Position numbers and translations under genes: made by a program | Assembly (NCBI RefSeq): GCF_000185305.1 | Contig: NZ_GL622200.1 | Coordinates: forward strand, 637,252-701,251 | Source of the DNA: Aggregatibacter segnis ATCC 33393 | GTDB taxonomy: Bacteria > Pseudomonadota > Gammaproteobacteria > Enterobacterales > Pasteurellaceae | Direction: 5' to 3' | DNA length: 64,000 bases | In this document: one piece after another, positions 29,636 through 38,690 of the stretch | How positions within the stretch are numbered: the first letter of the stretch is position 1 | Layout: each line of letters begins with the position of its first letter | Notes under the pieces: generated by a model | Databases searched by the model: none | Told to the model about the DNA's origin: nothing | The model's input: only the letters and a program-made list of their open reading frames with translations

Positions 29636-31681
29636 ATGAGTTATCAAGTATTAGCAAGAAAATGGCGACCAAAAACCTTTGCTGATGTTGTCGGTCAGCA
29701 ACATATTTTGACCGCACTTGCTAACGGCTTGCGTGAAAATCGCCTGCATCATGCTTATTTATTTTCCGGCACGCGCGGCGTGGGAAAAACCTCCATTGCC
29801 CGTTTATTTGCCAAAGGGCTAAATTGTGTTAACGGTGTGACTGCCGAGCCTTGTGGTGTATGTGAACACTGTAAAGCCATTGAAGAAGGCAATTTTATCG
29901 ATTTAATTGAAATCGATGCGGCATCCCGCACCAAAGTGGAAGATACACGCGAGCTGTTGGATAACGTGCAATACAAGCCGGTGTTGGGGCGTTATAAAGT
30001 GTATCTTATCGATGAAGTGCACATGCTTTCCCGCCATTCTTTCAATGCGCTCTTAAAAACCTTGGAAGAGCCGCCGGAATATGTGAAATTCCTGTTGGCG
30101 ACTACTGATCCTCATAAACTGCCGGTGACGATTTTATCTCGTTGTATGCAGTTCCATTTGAAAGCCTTGGAGCAATCCCAAATTGCCGAGCATTTAGGAT
30201 ACATCCTAAATCAGGAACAGATTCCCTTTGAGTCTTTAGCATTAGATAAACTTGCCAGTGCGGCACAAGGCAGTATCCGCGACAGCCTCAGTTTGACAGA
30301 TCAAGCCATTGCAATGAGTAACGGCAATGTCACGCTCAATATTGTCAATGAAATGTTGGGTTTATTGGATGAAACCCAAGCCATTGAGATGATTTATGCC
30401 TTGCAACAAGGCAATGGCGAAAAACTCATGCAAGTTGTCAGTGAGGTGGCGAATAAAGCAGGTGATTGGGATGAGCTGTTGCGTGAAGTTGCAGAAAATT
30501 TGCATAAGATCGCAATGCAGCAATTATTACCACAAGCCTCGTTAACGGAAGCGGATCACATTAGCTTTTTAGCGAAACATATCGCACCACAGGACGTACA
30601 GTTTTTCTATCAAGTGGTGGTAAGCGGCCGGAAAGAATTAAGTTTGGCACCAACAGCGCGCATGGGCGCAGAAATGGTGTTATTGCGTGCGTTGGCGTTT
30701 CATCCGAAATTCATTGGTCAACCGCTAAACCTTGAAAACAGCACGCAAGAAAGTTCACCAAAAAATCCATCAAGTGCGGTGGAAAATCATGTTAAATCTT
30801 CTGGGCAAACTGCTTCAGCGGCAATTGAAATGCCAGTGGTTTCTCAGGCGATAAAAGCGCATTATCAAGATCGTAAAAAATCCACTACGAATGAAACCGT
30901 GGCAAAAAGCGCGCAACCTCAATTCACGCAATCGGCAGAACCCTTGGTGAGTTCGCCTGTACTTGGCGCATTAAACGGGTTAGACCAACTGGATGCGATG
31001 CCGAGTAGCCCTTCTCAAGAAAAAAAAAAGTCTGAGCGCCTAGCACAACATTCCTCTGAAAAACTGACCGCACTTTCTCATGCTTCTGACACCTTGGATG
31101 CTAAAAGTGCGATGGAAAATCCGAATGAATCGGAGAGCGAAGAAAACGATTCAGATGGGCTAGGCGAAGATTACCGTTGGGAGTGGAGCAACCCGGAGCT
31201 AGCACAGGTTGAACAAGGCCCCAAACCTTCGGACATTAAGGCCGCCATTCTGCAAGACATCACTCCTGAATTACAGCAAAAAATTGTCCATTTAACGGAA
31301 GAACAAGATCGCTGGGCACAGTTAATTGAACAAAGCGGTGTGGAAAATCTCACCAAAGAATTTGCCTTAAATACCTTTATTTGGACGGAAAGCGAAGACG
31401 CGTTTAAATTGGGCGTACGTTCCAGCCATGCACATTTGAATCAAGATAAGCATTGCAAATTGTTGCAGCAGTCGGTTTCACATGTGTTAGGGAAAACCAT
31501 TGTATTGACCGTTGAAATCAATGATGACGAGCACTATCTCACGCCGACAGATTATCGCCGTAAAATTTATGCTCAATTACGGGAGCAGGCGAAACAGGAT
31601 TTATTGCAGGATCAAAAATTGCAATTATTGGAACGCGAATTTGATTGTAGCGTTGATGTGAAAAGTATTCGTCCGGTGTAA
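29636..31681 (+). CDS. dnaX: DNA polymerase III subunits gamma and tau
   Basis: Clamp-loader ATPase. The full frame (tau) is 681 residues. Walker A GTRGVGKTSIA lies near residue 45, the zinc-binding cysteine cluster CGVCEHC near 78, and the DEXX-type IDEVHMLS near 126. Residues about 365-510 are a Ser/Gln-rich, weakly conserved linker, followed by the polymerase-binding C-terminal domain. Codons 462-465 contain an A10 run ending in G; slipping there meets a stop at once and would give a gamma-like 466-residue product. The next gene overlaps the stop (TAATG). Confidence 0.97.
   Translation: MSYQVLARKWRPKTFADVVGQQHILTALANGLRENRLHHAYLFSGTRGVGKTSIARLFAKGLNCVNGVTAEPCGVCEHCKAIEEGNFIDLIEIDAASRTKVEDTRELLDNVQYKPVLGRYKVYLIDEVHMLSRHSFNALLKTLEEPPEYVKFLLATTDPHKLPVTILSRCMQFHLKALEQSQIAEHLGYILNQEQIPFESLALDKLASAAQGSIRDSLSLTDQAIAMSNGNVTLNIVNEMLGLLDETQAIEMIYALQQGNGEKLMQVVSEVANKAGDWDELLREVAENLHKIAMQQLLPQASLTEADHISFLAKHIAPQDVQFFYQVVVSGRKELSLAPTARMGAEMVLLRALAFHPKFIGQPLNLENSTQESSPKNPSSAVENHVKSSGQTASAAIEMPVVSQAIKAHYQDRKKSTTNETVAKSAQPQFTQSAEPLVSSPVLGALNGLDQLDAMPSSPSQEKKKSERLAQHSSEKLTALSHASDTLDAKSAMENPNESESEENDSDGLGEDYRWEWSNPELAQVEQGPKPSDIKAAILQDITPELQQKIVHLTEEQDRWAQLIEQSGVENLTKEFALNTFIWTESEDAFKLGVRSSHAHLNQDKHCKLLQQSVSHVLGKTIVLTVEINDDEHYLTPTDYRRKIYAQLREQAKQDLLQDQKLQLLEREFDCSVDVKSIRPV
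31020..31035 (+). other. dnaX: Slippery site in dnaX, predicted -1 frameshift or transcript slippage
   Basis: The run of ten A then G contains the heptamer A AAA AAG in the correct phase (AAA at 31025, AAG at 31028). After a -1 shift the ribosome reads GTC then TGA (31033-31035). This reproduces the E. coli dnaX arrangement, in which the same heptamer yields gamma. I see no convincing downstream stem-loop or upstream stimulatory site. Confidence 0.7.
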
Positions 31682-32559
31682 TGATGTTTAGAAAACATGC
31701 CTTTAAATTCCTCGCGTTTCTCATTTTTCTTATAGCGGCGATTACCGGTTATCTTGTTTATAGCTTAACGATTTTCTCTCCCGTCAATATTCACTTTAGC
31801 ACGACGCCAAATCTCATCTATCATCCGATAAAAAAACAGGATGAGTTAATTTGTTATCAAGCAGAGCAGACTCCACCGGAAATACCACAAAAGACATTTC
31901 GTTTATTGGTTTGGAATTTGCATAAAGGACAAGATGCCGGTTGGCAAGAAGCGCTGGAGCGTTTTGCGCAAGAGCGGGATATTTTGCTATTGCAGGAAGT
32001 CTTAAATACGCAGGGGTTGGCTGCGCAATATTCATTGTCATTTCCTACCGCACTTTACGCGAGCGCCTTTGCTTATTTACAACAACAATCAGGCGTTGAA
32101 ATTCTCTCTCAATTTGCACCGCACTTTTACTGTGCCGGCTCAAAACCCGAACCTTGGATTCGTATTCCCAAAGTGGGCGCGGCGATGAGTTTGCCTCTGC
32201 CCAACAGGCAAGCGCTGTTATTGGTCAACGTGCATTTGATTAATTTTGAAATAAACCCGACGGCTTATGAAGAACAACTTCGCACACTGATGCAGTTAGT
32301 TTCGCAACATCAAGGCCCGCTTGTGTTATCCGGTGATTTTAATTCTTGGAACGGTTATCGTATGCGGATCATCCGAGAATTGATAAAGGAATTCGGTTTG
32401 ATTGAAGTCCCTTTTGCACAAGATCACCGATTACGTTTTTTAGGCAATCCGTTGGATCATGTTTTTGTGCGTGGGCTGAACGTATTAAATGCGACAACAG
32501 AACCAACGGAAAGCTCTGATCATGCCCCGTTGTTATTGGATCTGGAATTAGCCGATTAA
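31681..32559 (+). CDS. Endonuclease/exonuclease/phosphatase-family protein (YafD-like)
   Basis: A 292-residue protein anchored by one N-terminal membrane helix (about 8-28), then an EEP-fold domain. Metal and catalytic motifs are all visible: LLVWNLHKGQ near 77, LLLQEVLN near 103, NVHLINF near 182, SGDFNSWN near 220 and SSDHAPLLLDL near the end. The substrate, nucleic acid or phosphoester, is unknown. The start overlaps the dnaX stop, so translation is probably coupled. Confidence 0.85.
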   Translation: MMFRKHAFKFLAFLIFLIAAITGYLVYSLTIFSPVNIHFSTTPNLIYHPIKKQDELICYQAEQTPPEIPQKTFRLLVWNLHKGQDAGWQEALERFAQERDILLLQEVLNTQGLAAQYSLSFPTALYASAFAYLQQQSGVEILSQFAPHFYCAGSKPEPWIRIPKVGAAMSLPLPNRQALLLVNVHLINFEINPTAYEEQLRTLMQLVSQHQGPLVLSGDFNSWNGYRMRIIRELIKEFGLIEVPFAQDHRLRFLGNPLDHVFVRGLNVLNATTEPTESSDHAPLLLDLELAD

Positions 32560-32676
32560 ACATTGAATGCAAGTTAGTTTGTTTTTCGTAATAAAAATAA
32601 TTCGCAAGAGCTATGTTCATCTAAATGAAAAACCTCTAAAATTCGTAAACTTATTAACCAATCACAAGTCTTATTT

Positions 32677-33393
32677 ATGAAACTATTGATTTCGAATCAA
32701 CACGGTGCCATCGTCATGGCGCTCATGCCATTTTTATATGGAATGTTGCTCAGCAACCCGATTTGGCAACACATTTTCTTTTTGCTAGCATGGTTTTCCT
32801 TGTATTTAATGACCTATCCGTTTCTGAATTTATTTAAAGGCAGAAATTTGGAACTGTATATCAAATGGTCGTGGATTTATTTCTTCGCCTGTGTCATTTT
32901 TGCTATTCCGGTTTTGATTTATAACTGGCATACGGCGTTATTTGTGGCAGCCATGTTGCCGTTCGTGTTAGTCAGTATTTATTACGTTAAGCAAAAAGAT
33001 GAGCGCGCTTTTTTAAATGATTTAGCGGGTATTGTGATTTTTGCCATTGCCGGCATGGGATCCTATTATTTTCCTGACCGCACTTTTGATGACAAAATTT
33101 GGCTAGTAGCGCTGTATCCGAGCTTATTTTTTATCGGTACGACCTTATATGTGAAATCCGTTATGCGCGAGCGTAAAAATCCGTTATATTTAAAATTGTC
33201 CATCGGCTTTCACGCTCTTTGTATTCTCGGATTTATTCTCGTAGATCAATATCTCATGGCGTTAGCATTTGTGCCGCCATTCATCCGAGCCATTTGGCTG
33301 CCGCAGAAAAAAATGTCGGTAAAACAAGTGGGCTTCACCGAAATCGGTATTTCCCTGTTGTTTTTTGCTAATTTGCTTTATGCCACTTTATAA
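32677..33393 (+). CDS. YwiC-like integral membrane protein
   Basis: A 238-residue polytopic protein with about eight hydrophobic segments. The N-terminal SNQHGAIVMALMPFLYGML matches the pattern of the YwiC-like family (a conserved QHGAW-type start); that family has no known function. Gap to the previous gene is 117 bases with nothing clear in it. The 3' end lies 5 bases before the next likely start. Confidence 0.7.
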   Translation: MKLLISNQHGAIVMALMPFLYGMLLSNPIWQHIFFLLAWFSLYLMTYPFLNLFKGRNLELYIKWSWIYFFACVIFAIPVLIYNWHTALFVAAMLPFVLVSIYYVKQKDERAFLNDLAGIVIFAIAGMGSYYFPDRTFDDKIWLVALYPSLFFIGTTLYVKSVMRERKNPLYLKLSIGFHALCILGFILVDQYLMALAFVPPFIRAIWLPQKKMSVKQVGFTEIGISLLFFANLLYATL

Positions 33394-33400
33394 AAAAATG

Positions 33401-34111
33401 ATGAAAAAACGGTTAAAGCATTTTGCAATCGGTCTGGGCTTATTTAGTTTTTCTGCACTTGCTGTAGAAACGCCGGTTTTTTCCGTGGTTCAAACCGTGG
33501 AAGAAAGCGGGAAACTGTTGCGTAATGAACTTACGAATGATCAGCTAAGAGATTGGGGGCGAGCTTTTTTTCAACGCAATGATATGCCCTCCGTGTTTAA
33601 TGTGATGTATCTTCTTGCATTGAAAGGTGATCGACGCGCACAGTTGGATCTTGGGCGACTTTATTTTCGTGGAGAAGGTGTCGAACAAAACTATGAAAAA
33701 GCCTATTGGTGGTTCAGCGAGGCCGCAGAACAGGGAAGCAGAATTGCGGTAACCAATTTAGGTATTCTTTACGCCGGTGGTTATGGTGTCAAAAAAAATC
33801 TTAACCACGGGATTTATTTATTGGAGAAAACCGCGTCAGCTAATGACTCACAGGCGATGCTCGTTTTAGGCACTCTGTACTATAACGAAATTAAAATTAG
33901 AGACTTTAATAAAGCTTTCAAGTGGTTGGAAAAAGGGGCTAAACAAGGTAATGAAGAGGCTATTTTCCGCTTAGCGTTAATGTATGAACGAGGCGAAGGA
34001 ACAAAACGCAATCGACCGATGGCGATTTCTATTTATAAAGATTTAATCGCACAACAAAGCCGTTTTTCAGAGGAAGCAAAAGAGCGATTAAATATATTGA
34101 GTGATGATTAG
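33401..34111 (+). CDS. Exported Sel1-repeat protein
   Basis: About 236 residues beginning with a signal peptide (MKKRLKHFAIGLG... ending near SALAVE), then four to five Sel1-type TPR repeats: LGRLYFRGEGVEQNYEKAYWW, LGILYAGGYGVKKN, LGTLYYNEIKIRD and LALMYERGEGTKRN. Such proteins act as periplasmic scaffolds; a partner cannot be named. Two adjacent ATGs (33398 and 33401) are possible starts. A terminator follows. Confidence 0.8.
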   Translation: MKKRLKHFAIGLGLFSFSALAVETPVFSVVQTVEESGKLLRNELTNDQLRDWGRAFFQRNDMPSVFNVMYLLALKGDRRAQLDLGRLYFRGEGVEQNYEKAYWWFSEAAEQGSRIAVTNLGILYAGGYGVKKNLNHGIYLLEKTASANDSQAMLVLGTLYYNEIKIRDFNKAFKWLEKGAKQGNEEAIFRLALMYERGEGTKRNRPMAISIYKDLIAQQSRFSEEAKERLNILSDD

Positions 34112-34118
34112 CAAAGAT

Positions 34119-34147
34119 AAAAATCCACCTTTTAAGGTGGATTTTTT
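34119..34147 (+). terminator. Terminator after the Sel1-repeat gene
   Basis: AAATCCACCTT pairs with AAGGTGGATTT around a 2-base gap, followed by a T-run. Confidence 0.85.
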
Positions 34148-34210
34148 GTTTGTATTACCGTGATAATTTCAATAAAAAACAACCGGAAAACCCACCGCAC
34201 TTTTCATATA

Positions 34211-34238
34211 AAAAAGGACGCCAATCATGCGTCCTTTT
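34211..34238 (-). terminator. Terminator after parC
   Basis: AAAAGGACGC pairs with GCGTCCTTTT around an 8-base loop; on the minus strand the T-run follows, just past the parC stop. Confidence 0.85.
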
Positions 34239-34254
34239 AAATCTTAACTTAGTC

Positions 34255-36507
34255 TCATTCCTGCGGTGTCACCACTTCAATTTCCACATTGCTATGTAAG
34301 CCTCGCGGTAACTGCGTCCCTTTGCGACCCCGTTCAGCGCGGAATTTCTGTAAATCTTCCGGCTTCAAGGTCACTTTACGTTTTCCGGAATGGAAGACGA
34401 GGCTGGAATTTTCTTCAATTAACAATAACCGCACCAGCAATTCAGAACGTGCTTTTGCGTTGGCGGATGGAATTGTGACGATTTTGTTGCCTTTGCCTTT
34501 GGACAGTTCCGGTAAATCTTGTGCAGGGAAAATCAGCATTCTGCCGGCGGAGGTGAGTGCCACCAAAAGTGCGGTCGGATTTTTCAGTGTTAACGGTGGT
34601 AACACTTTGGCATTTTCTGGTAAGGAAATGAGCGCTTTACCGGCTTTGTTACGGGCGACTAAATCGGCGAATTTACAAATAAAGCCATAGCCTGCATCGG
34701 ATGCCATGAGCAACGGTTGATCTTCATTTTCAATCAGCAGCTGATCAACGGTTGCGCCTGCCGGCAGGGTAAGTTTACCGGTGAGCGGCTCGCCTTGGGA
34801 GCGGGCAGACGGCAGACTTAGCGGATCCAGTGCATAACTGCGTCCTGTGCTGTCGATAAACACCGCCGGTTGATTGCTTTTACCGTAGGCATGCGCCAAA
34901 TATTTGTCGCCGGCTTTGTAGCTTAAGCCTTGCGGATCAATGTCATGCCCTTTCGCACAACGCACCCAACCCATTTCCGATAAAATCACCGTCACCGGTT
35001 CTGTCGGCAGCATTTCATTTTCTGCAATGGCTTTGGCTTCCGCTCGTTCAACTAACGGCGAACGGCGTGGGCTAGCGTACGTTTTGGCATCTTGTTGAAT
35101 TTCTTTTTTCAACAGCGTATTTAAACGGCGTTCGGAGCCTAAAATCTCTTCCAAAGATGACCGCTCTTTTTCCAGCTCCGCTTGTTCCGCTTGCAACTGA
35201 TGTTCTTCCAGTTTCGCCAAATGACGCAAACGCAAGTTCAAAATGGCTTCCGCTTGTGCATCGCTTAAATTGAAACGTGCCATTAATTCGGCTTTCGGCT
35301 CATCTTCGTGACGGATGATTTCGATGACTTCATCAATATTCAAAAAGGCAATCATCAAACCTTGCAAGATATGCAGGCGTGCAAGCACTTTGTCTAAGCG
35401 ATATTGCAAGCGTCGGGTCACGGTGGTACGACGGAAAGTCAGCCATTCGGTGAGGATTTCCAACAGATTTTTCACTGCCGGTTTGTAATCCAAACCAATC
35501 ATGTTCATGTTGACACGATAGCTTTTTTCCAAATCGGTGGTGGCAAATAAATGCGCCATCATAGCATCGGTATCTACGCGATTCGAACGCGGCACGATCA
35601 CAATGCGCACCGGATTTTCATGATCTGCTTCATCACGAATATCTTCTACCATCGGCAGTTTTTTCGCGGTCATTTGCTCGGCAATTTGCGCAATCACTTT
35701 GGATGGCGAGGCTTGGTGCGGCAGAGCGCTGATAATGATTTCCCCATCTTCTTTCTTCCATGCGGCGCGCATTTTGATAGAGCCGCGACCTTGTTGATAT
35801 ATTTTGCGAATTTCTTCTTTCGGCGAAATGATTTCTGCCTCTGTTGGGAAATCCGGGCCTTGTACTACGGTCAACAAATCATTCAAGGTCGTTTTCGGAT
35901 TATCCAGCAACATCACTGCAGCATCGGCGATTTCATTAATGTTGTGCGGAGGAATATCCGTTGCCATCCCCACCGCAATCCCTGTCGTGCCGTTGAGTAA
36001 AATATGCGGCAAACGTGCCGGCAAATATTGCGGTTCTTCTAAGGTACCGTCAAAGTTCGGTTGATAATCTACAGTACCTTGACCGAGCTCTGCCAATAGA
36101 ACTTCTGAAATTTTAGATAAACGGGATTCCGTATAACGCATCGCCGCGAAAGATTTCGGATCGTCCACCGCGCCCCAGTTGCCTTGTCCGTCAACTAATG
36201 GGTAACGGTAAGAGAAGGGCTGCGCCATCAACACCATAGCTTCATAGCAAGCGCTATCGCCGTGCGGGTGGAATTTACCCAACACATCCCCCACAGTACG
36301 GGCAGATTTTTTATATTTTGCCGCTGCATTCAGCCCAAGCTCGGACATGGCATAAATAATGCGTCGCTGTACCGGCTTCAAACCATCACCGATAAACGGC
36401 AAGGCGCGATCCATGATGACGTACATGGAGTAGTTGAGATACGCCCTTTCGGTGAAGTGGCGTAGTGGCATTTGTTCGATGCCTTCGTAGTTGATGGAGT
36501 CTGTCAT
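34255..36507 (-). CDS. parC: DNA topoisomerase IV subunit A
   Basis: Breakage-reunion subunit of topoisomerase IV, which unlinks daughter chromosomes. The 750 residues match E. coli ParC (752). The catalytic tyrosine lies in [11 protein letters not shown] near 125. The quinolone region reads [11 protein letters not shown] with the Ser and Glu (E. coli 80 and 84) intact. parE lies upstream on the same strand, 160 bases away, the gap holding a palindromic repeat and an inverted uptake-signal pair. Confidence 0.98.
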   Translation of the reverse strand: MTDSINYEGIEQMPLRHFTERAYLNYSMYVIMDRALPFIGDGLKPVQRRIIYAMSELGLNAAAKYKKSARTVGDVLGKFHPHGDSACYEAMVLMAQPFSYRYPLVDGQGNWGAVDDPKSFAAMRYTESRLSKISEVLLAELGQGTVDYQPNFDGTLEEPQYLPARLPHILLNGTTGIAVGMATDIPPHNINEIADAAVMLLDNPKTTLNDLLTVVQGPDFPTEAEIISPKEEIRKIYQQGRGSIKMRAAWKKEDGEIIISALPHQASPSKVIAQIAEQMTAKKLPMVEDIRDEADHENPVRIVIVPRSNRVDTDAMMAHLFATTDLEKSYRVNMNMIGLDYKPAVKNLLEILTEWLTFRRTTVTRRLQYRLDKVLARLHILQGLMIAFLNIDEVIEIIRHEDEPKAELMARFNLSDAQAEAILNLRLRHLAKLEEHQLQAEQAELEKERSSLEEILGSERRLNTLLKKEIQQDAKTYASPRRSPLVERAEAKAIAENEMLPTEPVTVILSEMGWVRCAKGHDIDPQGLSYKAGDKYLAHAYGKSNQPAVFIDSTGRSYALDPLSLPSARSQGEPLTGKLTLPAGATVDQLLIENEDQPLLMASDAGYGFICKFADLVARNKAGKALISLPENAKVLPPLTLKNPTALLVALTSAGRMLIFPAQDLPELSKGKGNKIVTIPSANAKARSELLVRLLLIEENSSLVFHSGKRKVTLKPEDLQKFRAERGRKGTQLPRGLHSNVEIEVVTPQE

Positions 36508-36565
36508 GATTTATTTTTGCGTTTTATTTATGTCGATAATGTTCATTTAATTTATTGGTTTCGCC

Positions 36566-36606
36566 AAATTTCCCCTCTTTTGTAAAGAGGGGCGAGGGGG
36601 AGATTT
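36566..36606. repeat. Dispersed imperfect palindrome (copy 1)
   Basis: A 41-base element centred on CCCCTCTTT-TGT-AAAGAGGGG with outer arms AAATTTCCCC and GGGGGAGATTT. A related copy lies at 51861-51897. Both are intergenic, 3' or 5' to minus-strand genes, and can fold as RNA. Confidence 0.6.
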
Positions 36607-36662
36607 AAAGTGCGGTTGATTTTTGAAATGTTTTGAGGTGTTTAAAAATGTTACCGCACTTT
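36607..36662. terminator. Inverted uptake-signal pair after parE
   Basis: AAAGTGCGGT and ACCGCACTTT form a 10-base stem with a 36-base loop just after the parE stop codon. The T-run on the minus strand is short, so activity is uncertain. Confidence 0.5.
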
Positions 36663-36667
36663 TCTTC

Positions 36668-38572
36668 TTACACAGCCAAATCCACTTGATCCCCTTTCGC
36701 TTGCAACCAGTTTTTACGGTCTTCAGCGCGTTTTTTGGCCAGTAGCATATCCATGGTTTCGATCGTTTCTTGGCTTTGTTCGCCTTGTGCTTCAAAGGTG
36801 AGTTGCACTAAACGACGGGTGTTCGGATCCATTGTGGTTTCGCGTAATTGCATTGGGTTCATTTCGCCCAACCCTTTAAAACGCTGTACGTTTGGCTTGC
36901 CTTTTTTCCCTTTCAGACGATCCAAGATAGCGTCTTTTTCACTTTCATCGAGGGCATAGAACACCTCTTTGCCTAAGTCGATTCGATAGAGTGGTGGCAT
37001 CGCCACATACACATGGCCTTGTTCCACCAGTTTCGGGAAGTGGCGTAGGAAGAGGGCGCAAAGTAGGGTGGCAATATGTAATCCATCCGAATCAGCATCG
37101 GCGAGAATACAGACCTTGCCGTAGCGTAATTGGGATAAATCATCGTTGTCGGGGTCAATACCCAATGCCACGGCAATGTCATGCACTTCTTGTGAGGCTA
37201 ACACTTGCTCCGGTGAGACTTCCCATGTGTTCAAGATTTTACCGCGCAACGGCAAAATCGCTTGGTATTCACGTTCTCGAGCTTGCTTGGCAGAACCGCC
37301 TGCGGAATCCCCTTCCACGAGGAATAGTTCGGTTAAATTGATATCTTGTGAGCTGCAGTCGGCGAGTTTTCCGGGTAGCGCAGGGCCGCTCACCAGTTTT
37401 TTACGCACCACTTTCTTCGCTGCACGCAAACGGCGTTGGGCGGAACTGATCGCCATATCTGCCAATAATTCGGCAGTTTGAACGTTTTGGTTTAGCCATA
37501 AACTGAAAGCATCTTTCACAACACCGCCAATAAACACCGCACTTTGACGGGAGGAAAGGCGTTCTTTGGTTTGTCCGGCGAATTGTGGATCTTGCATTTT
37601 AAGGGAAAGTACATAAGCACAACGATCCCATAAGTCGTCAGCGGTGAGTTTCACGCCGCGCGGCAATAAATTGCGGAATTCGCAGAACTCACGCATGGCA
37701 TCTAATAAGCCTTGACGCAAACCGTTGACGTGCGTGCCGCCAAGTGCGGTCGGAATAAGGTTTACATAGCTTTCGCCAATGAGTTCGCCACCTTCCGGCA
37801 ACCATAATAACGCCCAAGATACCGCTTCTTTTTCGCCTTTAAATTCACCGATAAACGGTTGTTCCGGTAAGGTGACTAAACCGTTTACCGCTTCCATTAA
37901 ATAGTCGTTCAAGCCGTCTTGATAAAGCCAAGTGTCTTCGGTGTCATTCACTTTATCGATAAATTTAATTTCTAGCCCTGAGCACAACACGGCTTTGGCG
38001 CGGAGTAAATGACGCAAACGGCTGACGGAGAATTTTTCGCTGTCGAAATATTTAGGATTCGGTTTGAAATGCACAGTGGTGCCGGTCGTGCGACGACCGC
38101 AGGTACCGATAACGGTGAGGTCTTCCACTTTTTGACCATTTTCAAAGGCGATTTTATACACTTCGCCGTTACGTTTAACGGTGACATCAACTCGCTCGGA
38201 TAAGGCGTTCACCACAGAAATTCCCACCCCGTGCAAACCACCGGAGAACGTGTAATTTTTATTAGAGAATTTACCGCCGGCGTGCAGTTTGCTCATGATC
38301 ACTTCTACGCCGGATACTTTTTCCACCGGGTGAATATCTACTGGCATACCGCGCCCGTTGTCAGTCACTTCAATGGATTGATCTTTATGCAAAATCACTT
38401 CGATTTTCGTGGCAAAACCGGCAAGGGCTTCGTCCACGCTGTTGTCGATAACTTCTTGTGCGAGGTGATTTGGGCGAGTGGTGTCGGTGTACATACCCGG
38501 GCGGAGTTGTACCGGTTCAAGGTCTTTTAAAACGGTGATTTCGTTGGCGGAATAATTCGTTGTCATAGTCAT
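36668..38572 (-). CDS. parE: DNA topoisomerase IV subunit B
   Basis: ATPase subunit of topoisomerase IV. The 634 residues hold the GHKL ATPase motifs EVIDNSVDEALAG near 40, DNGRGMP near 72 and GGLHGVGISVVNALS near 112, and the TOPRIM region EGDSAGGSAKQ near 420 with DADSDG near 495. Length equals that of E. coli ParE (630). Two in-frame ATGs at the start (codons 1 and 3) are equally possible. Confidence 0.97.
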   Translation of the reverse strand: MTMTTNYSANEITVLKDLEPVQLRPGMYTDTTRPNHLAQEVIDNSVDEALAGFATKIEVILHKDQSIEVTDNGRGMPVDIHPVEKVSGVEVIMSKLHAGGKFSNKNYTFSGGLHGVGISVVNALSERVDVTVKRNGEVYKIAFENGQKVEDLTVIGTCGRRTTGTTVHFKPNPKYFDSEKFSVSRLRHLLRAKAVLCSGLEIKFIDKVNDTEDTWLYQDGLNDYLMEAVNGLVTLPEQPFIGEFKGEKEAVSWALLWLPEGGELIGESYVNLIPTALGGTHVNGLRQGLLDAMREFCEFRNLLPRGVKLTADDLWDRCAYVLSLKMQDPQFAGQTKERLSSRQSAVFIGGVVKDAFSLWLNQNVQTAELLADMAISSAQRRLRAAKKVVRKKLVSGPALPGKLADCSSQDINLTELFLVEGDSAGGSAKQAREREYQAILPLRGKILNTWEVSPEQVLASQEVHDIAVALGIDPDNDDLSQLRYGKVCILADADSDGLHIATLLCALFLRHFPKLVEQGHVYVAMPPLYRIDLGKEVFYALDESEKDAILDRLKGKKGKPNVQRFKGLGEMNPMQLRETTMDPNTRRLVQLTFEAQGEQSQETIETMDMLLAKKRAEDRKNWLQAKGDQVDLAV

Positions 38573-38635
38573 TCATTCATAAAATCTTGGAAGCAAAATT
38601 GCGCGGGATTATAGCAAAAAACAACGGGATTTTTA

Positions 38636-38673
38636 ACCGCACTTTTCGTGCTGAGAGAAGAGAAAAGTGCGGT
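38636..38673. terminator. Inverted uptake-signal pair between ccp and parE
   Basis: ACCGCACTTTTC pairs with GAAAAGTGCGGT over 12 bases with a 14-base loop, just past the stop codon of the cytochrome c peroxidase gene. Confidence 0.65.
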
Positions 38674-38690
38674 CATTTTGGTGAGTGTTT

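Noticed and set aside
31020-31030. The A10 run in dnaX as a sequencing error or pseudogene
   Set aside because: The frame on both sides is correct and full length, and the phase reproduces the known frameshift heptamer.
35551-36000. A 149-codon plus-strand frame rich in His, Phe and Arg
   Set aside because: It is antisense to parC; the composition is that of a shadow frame.
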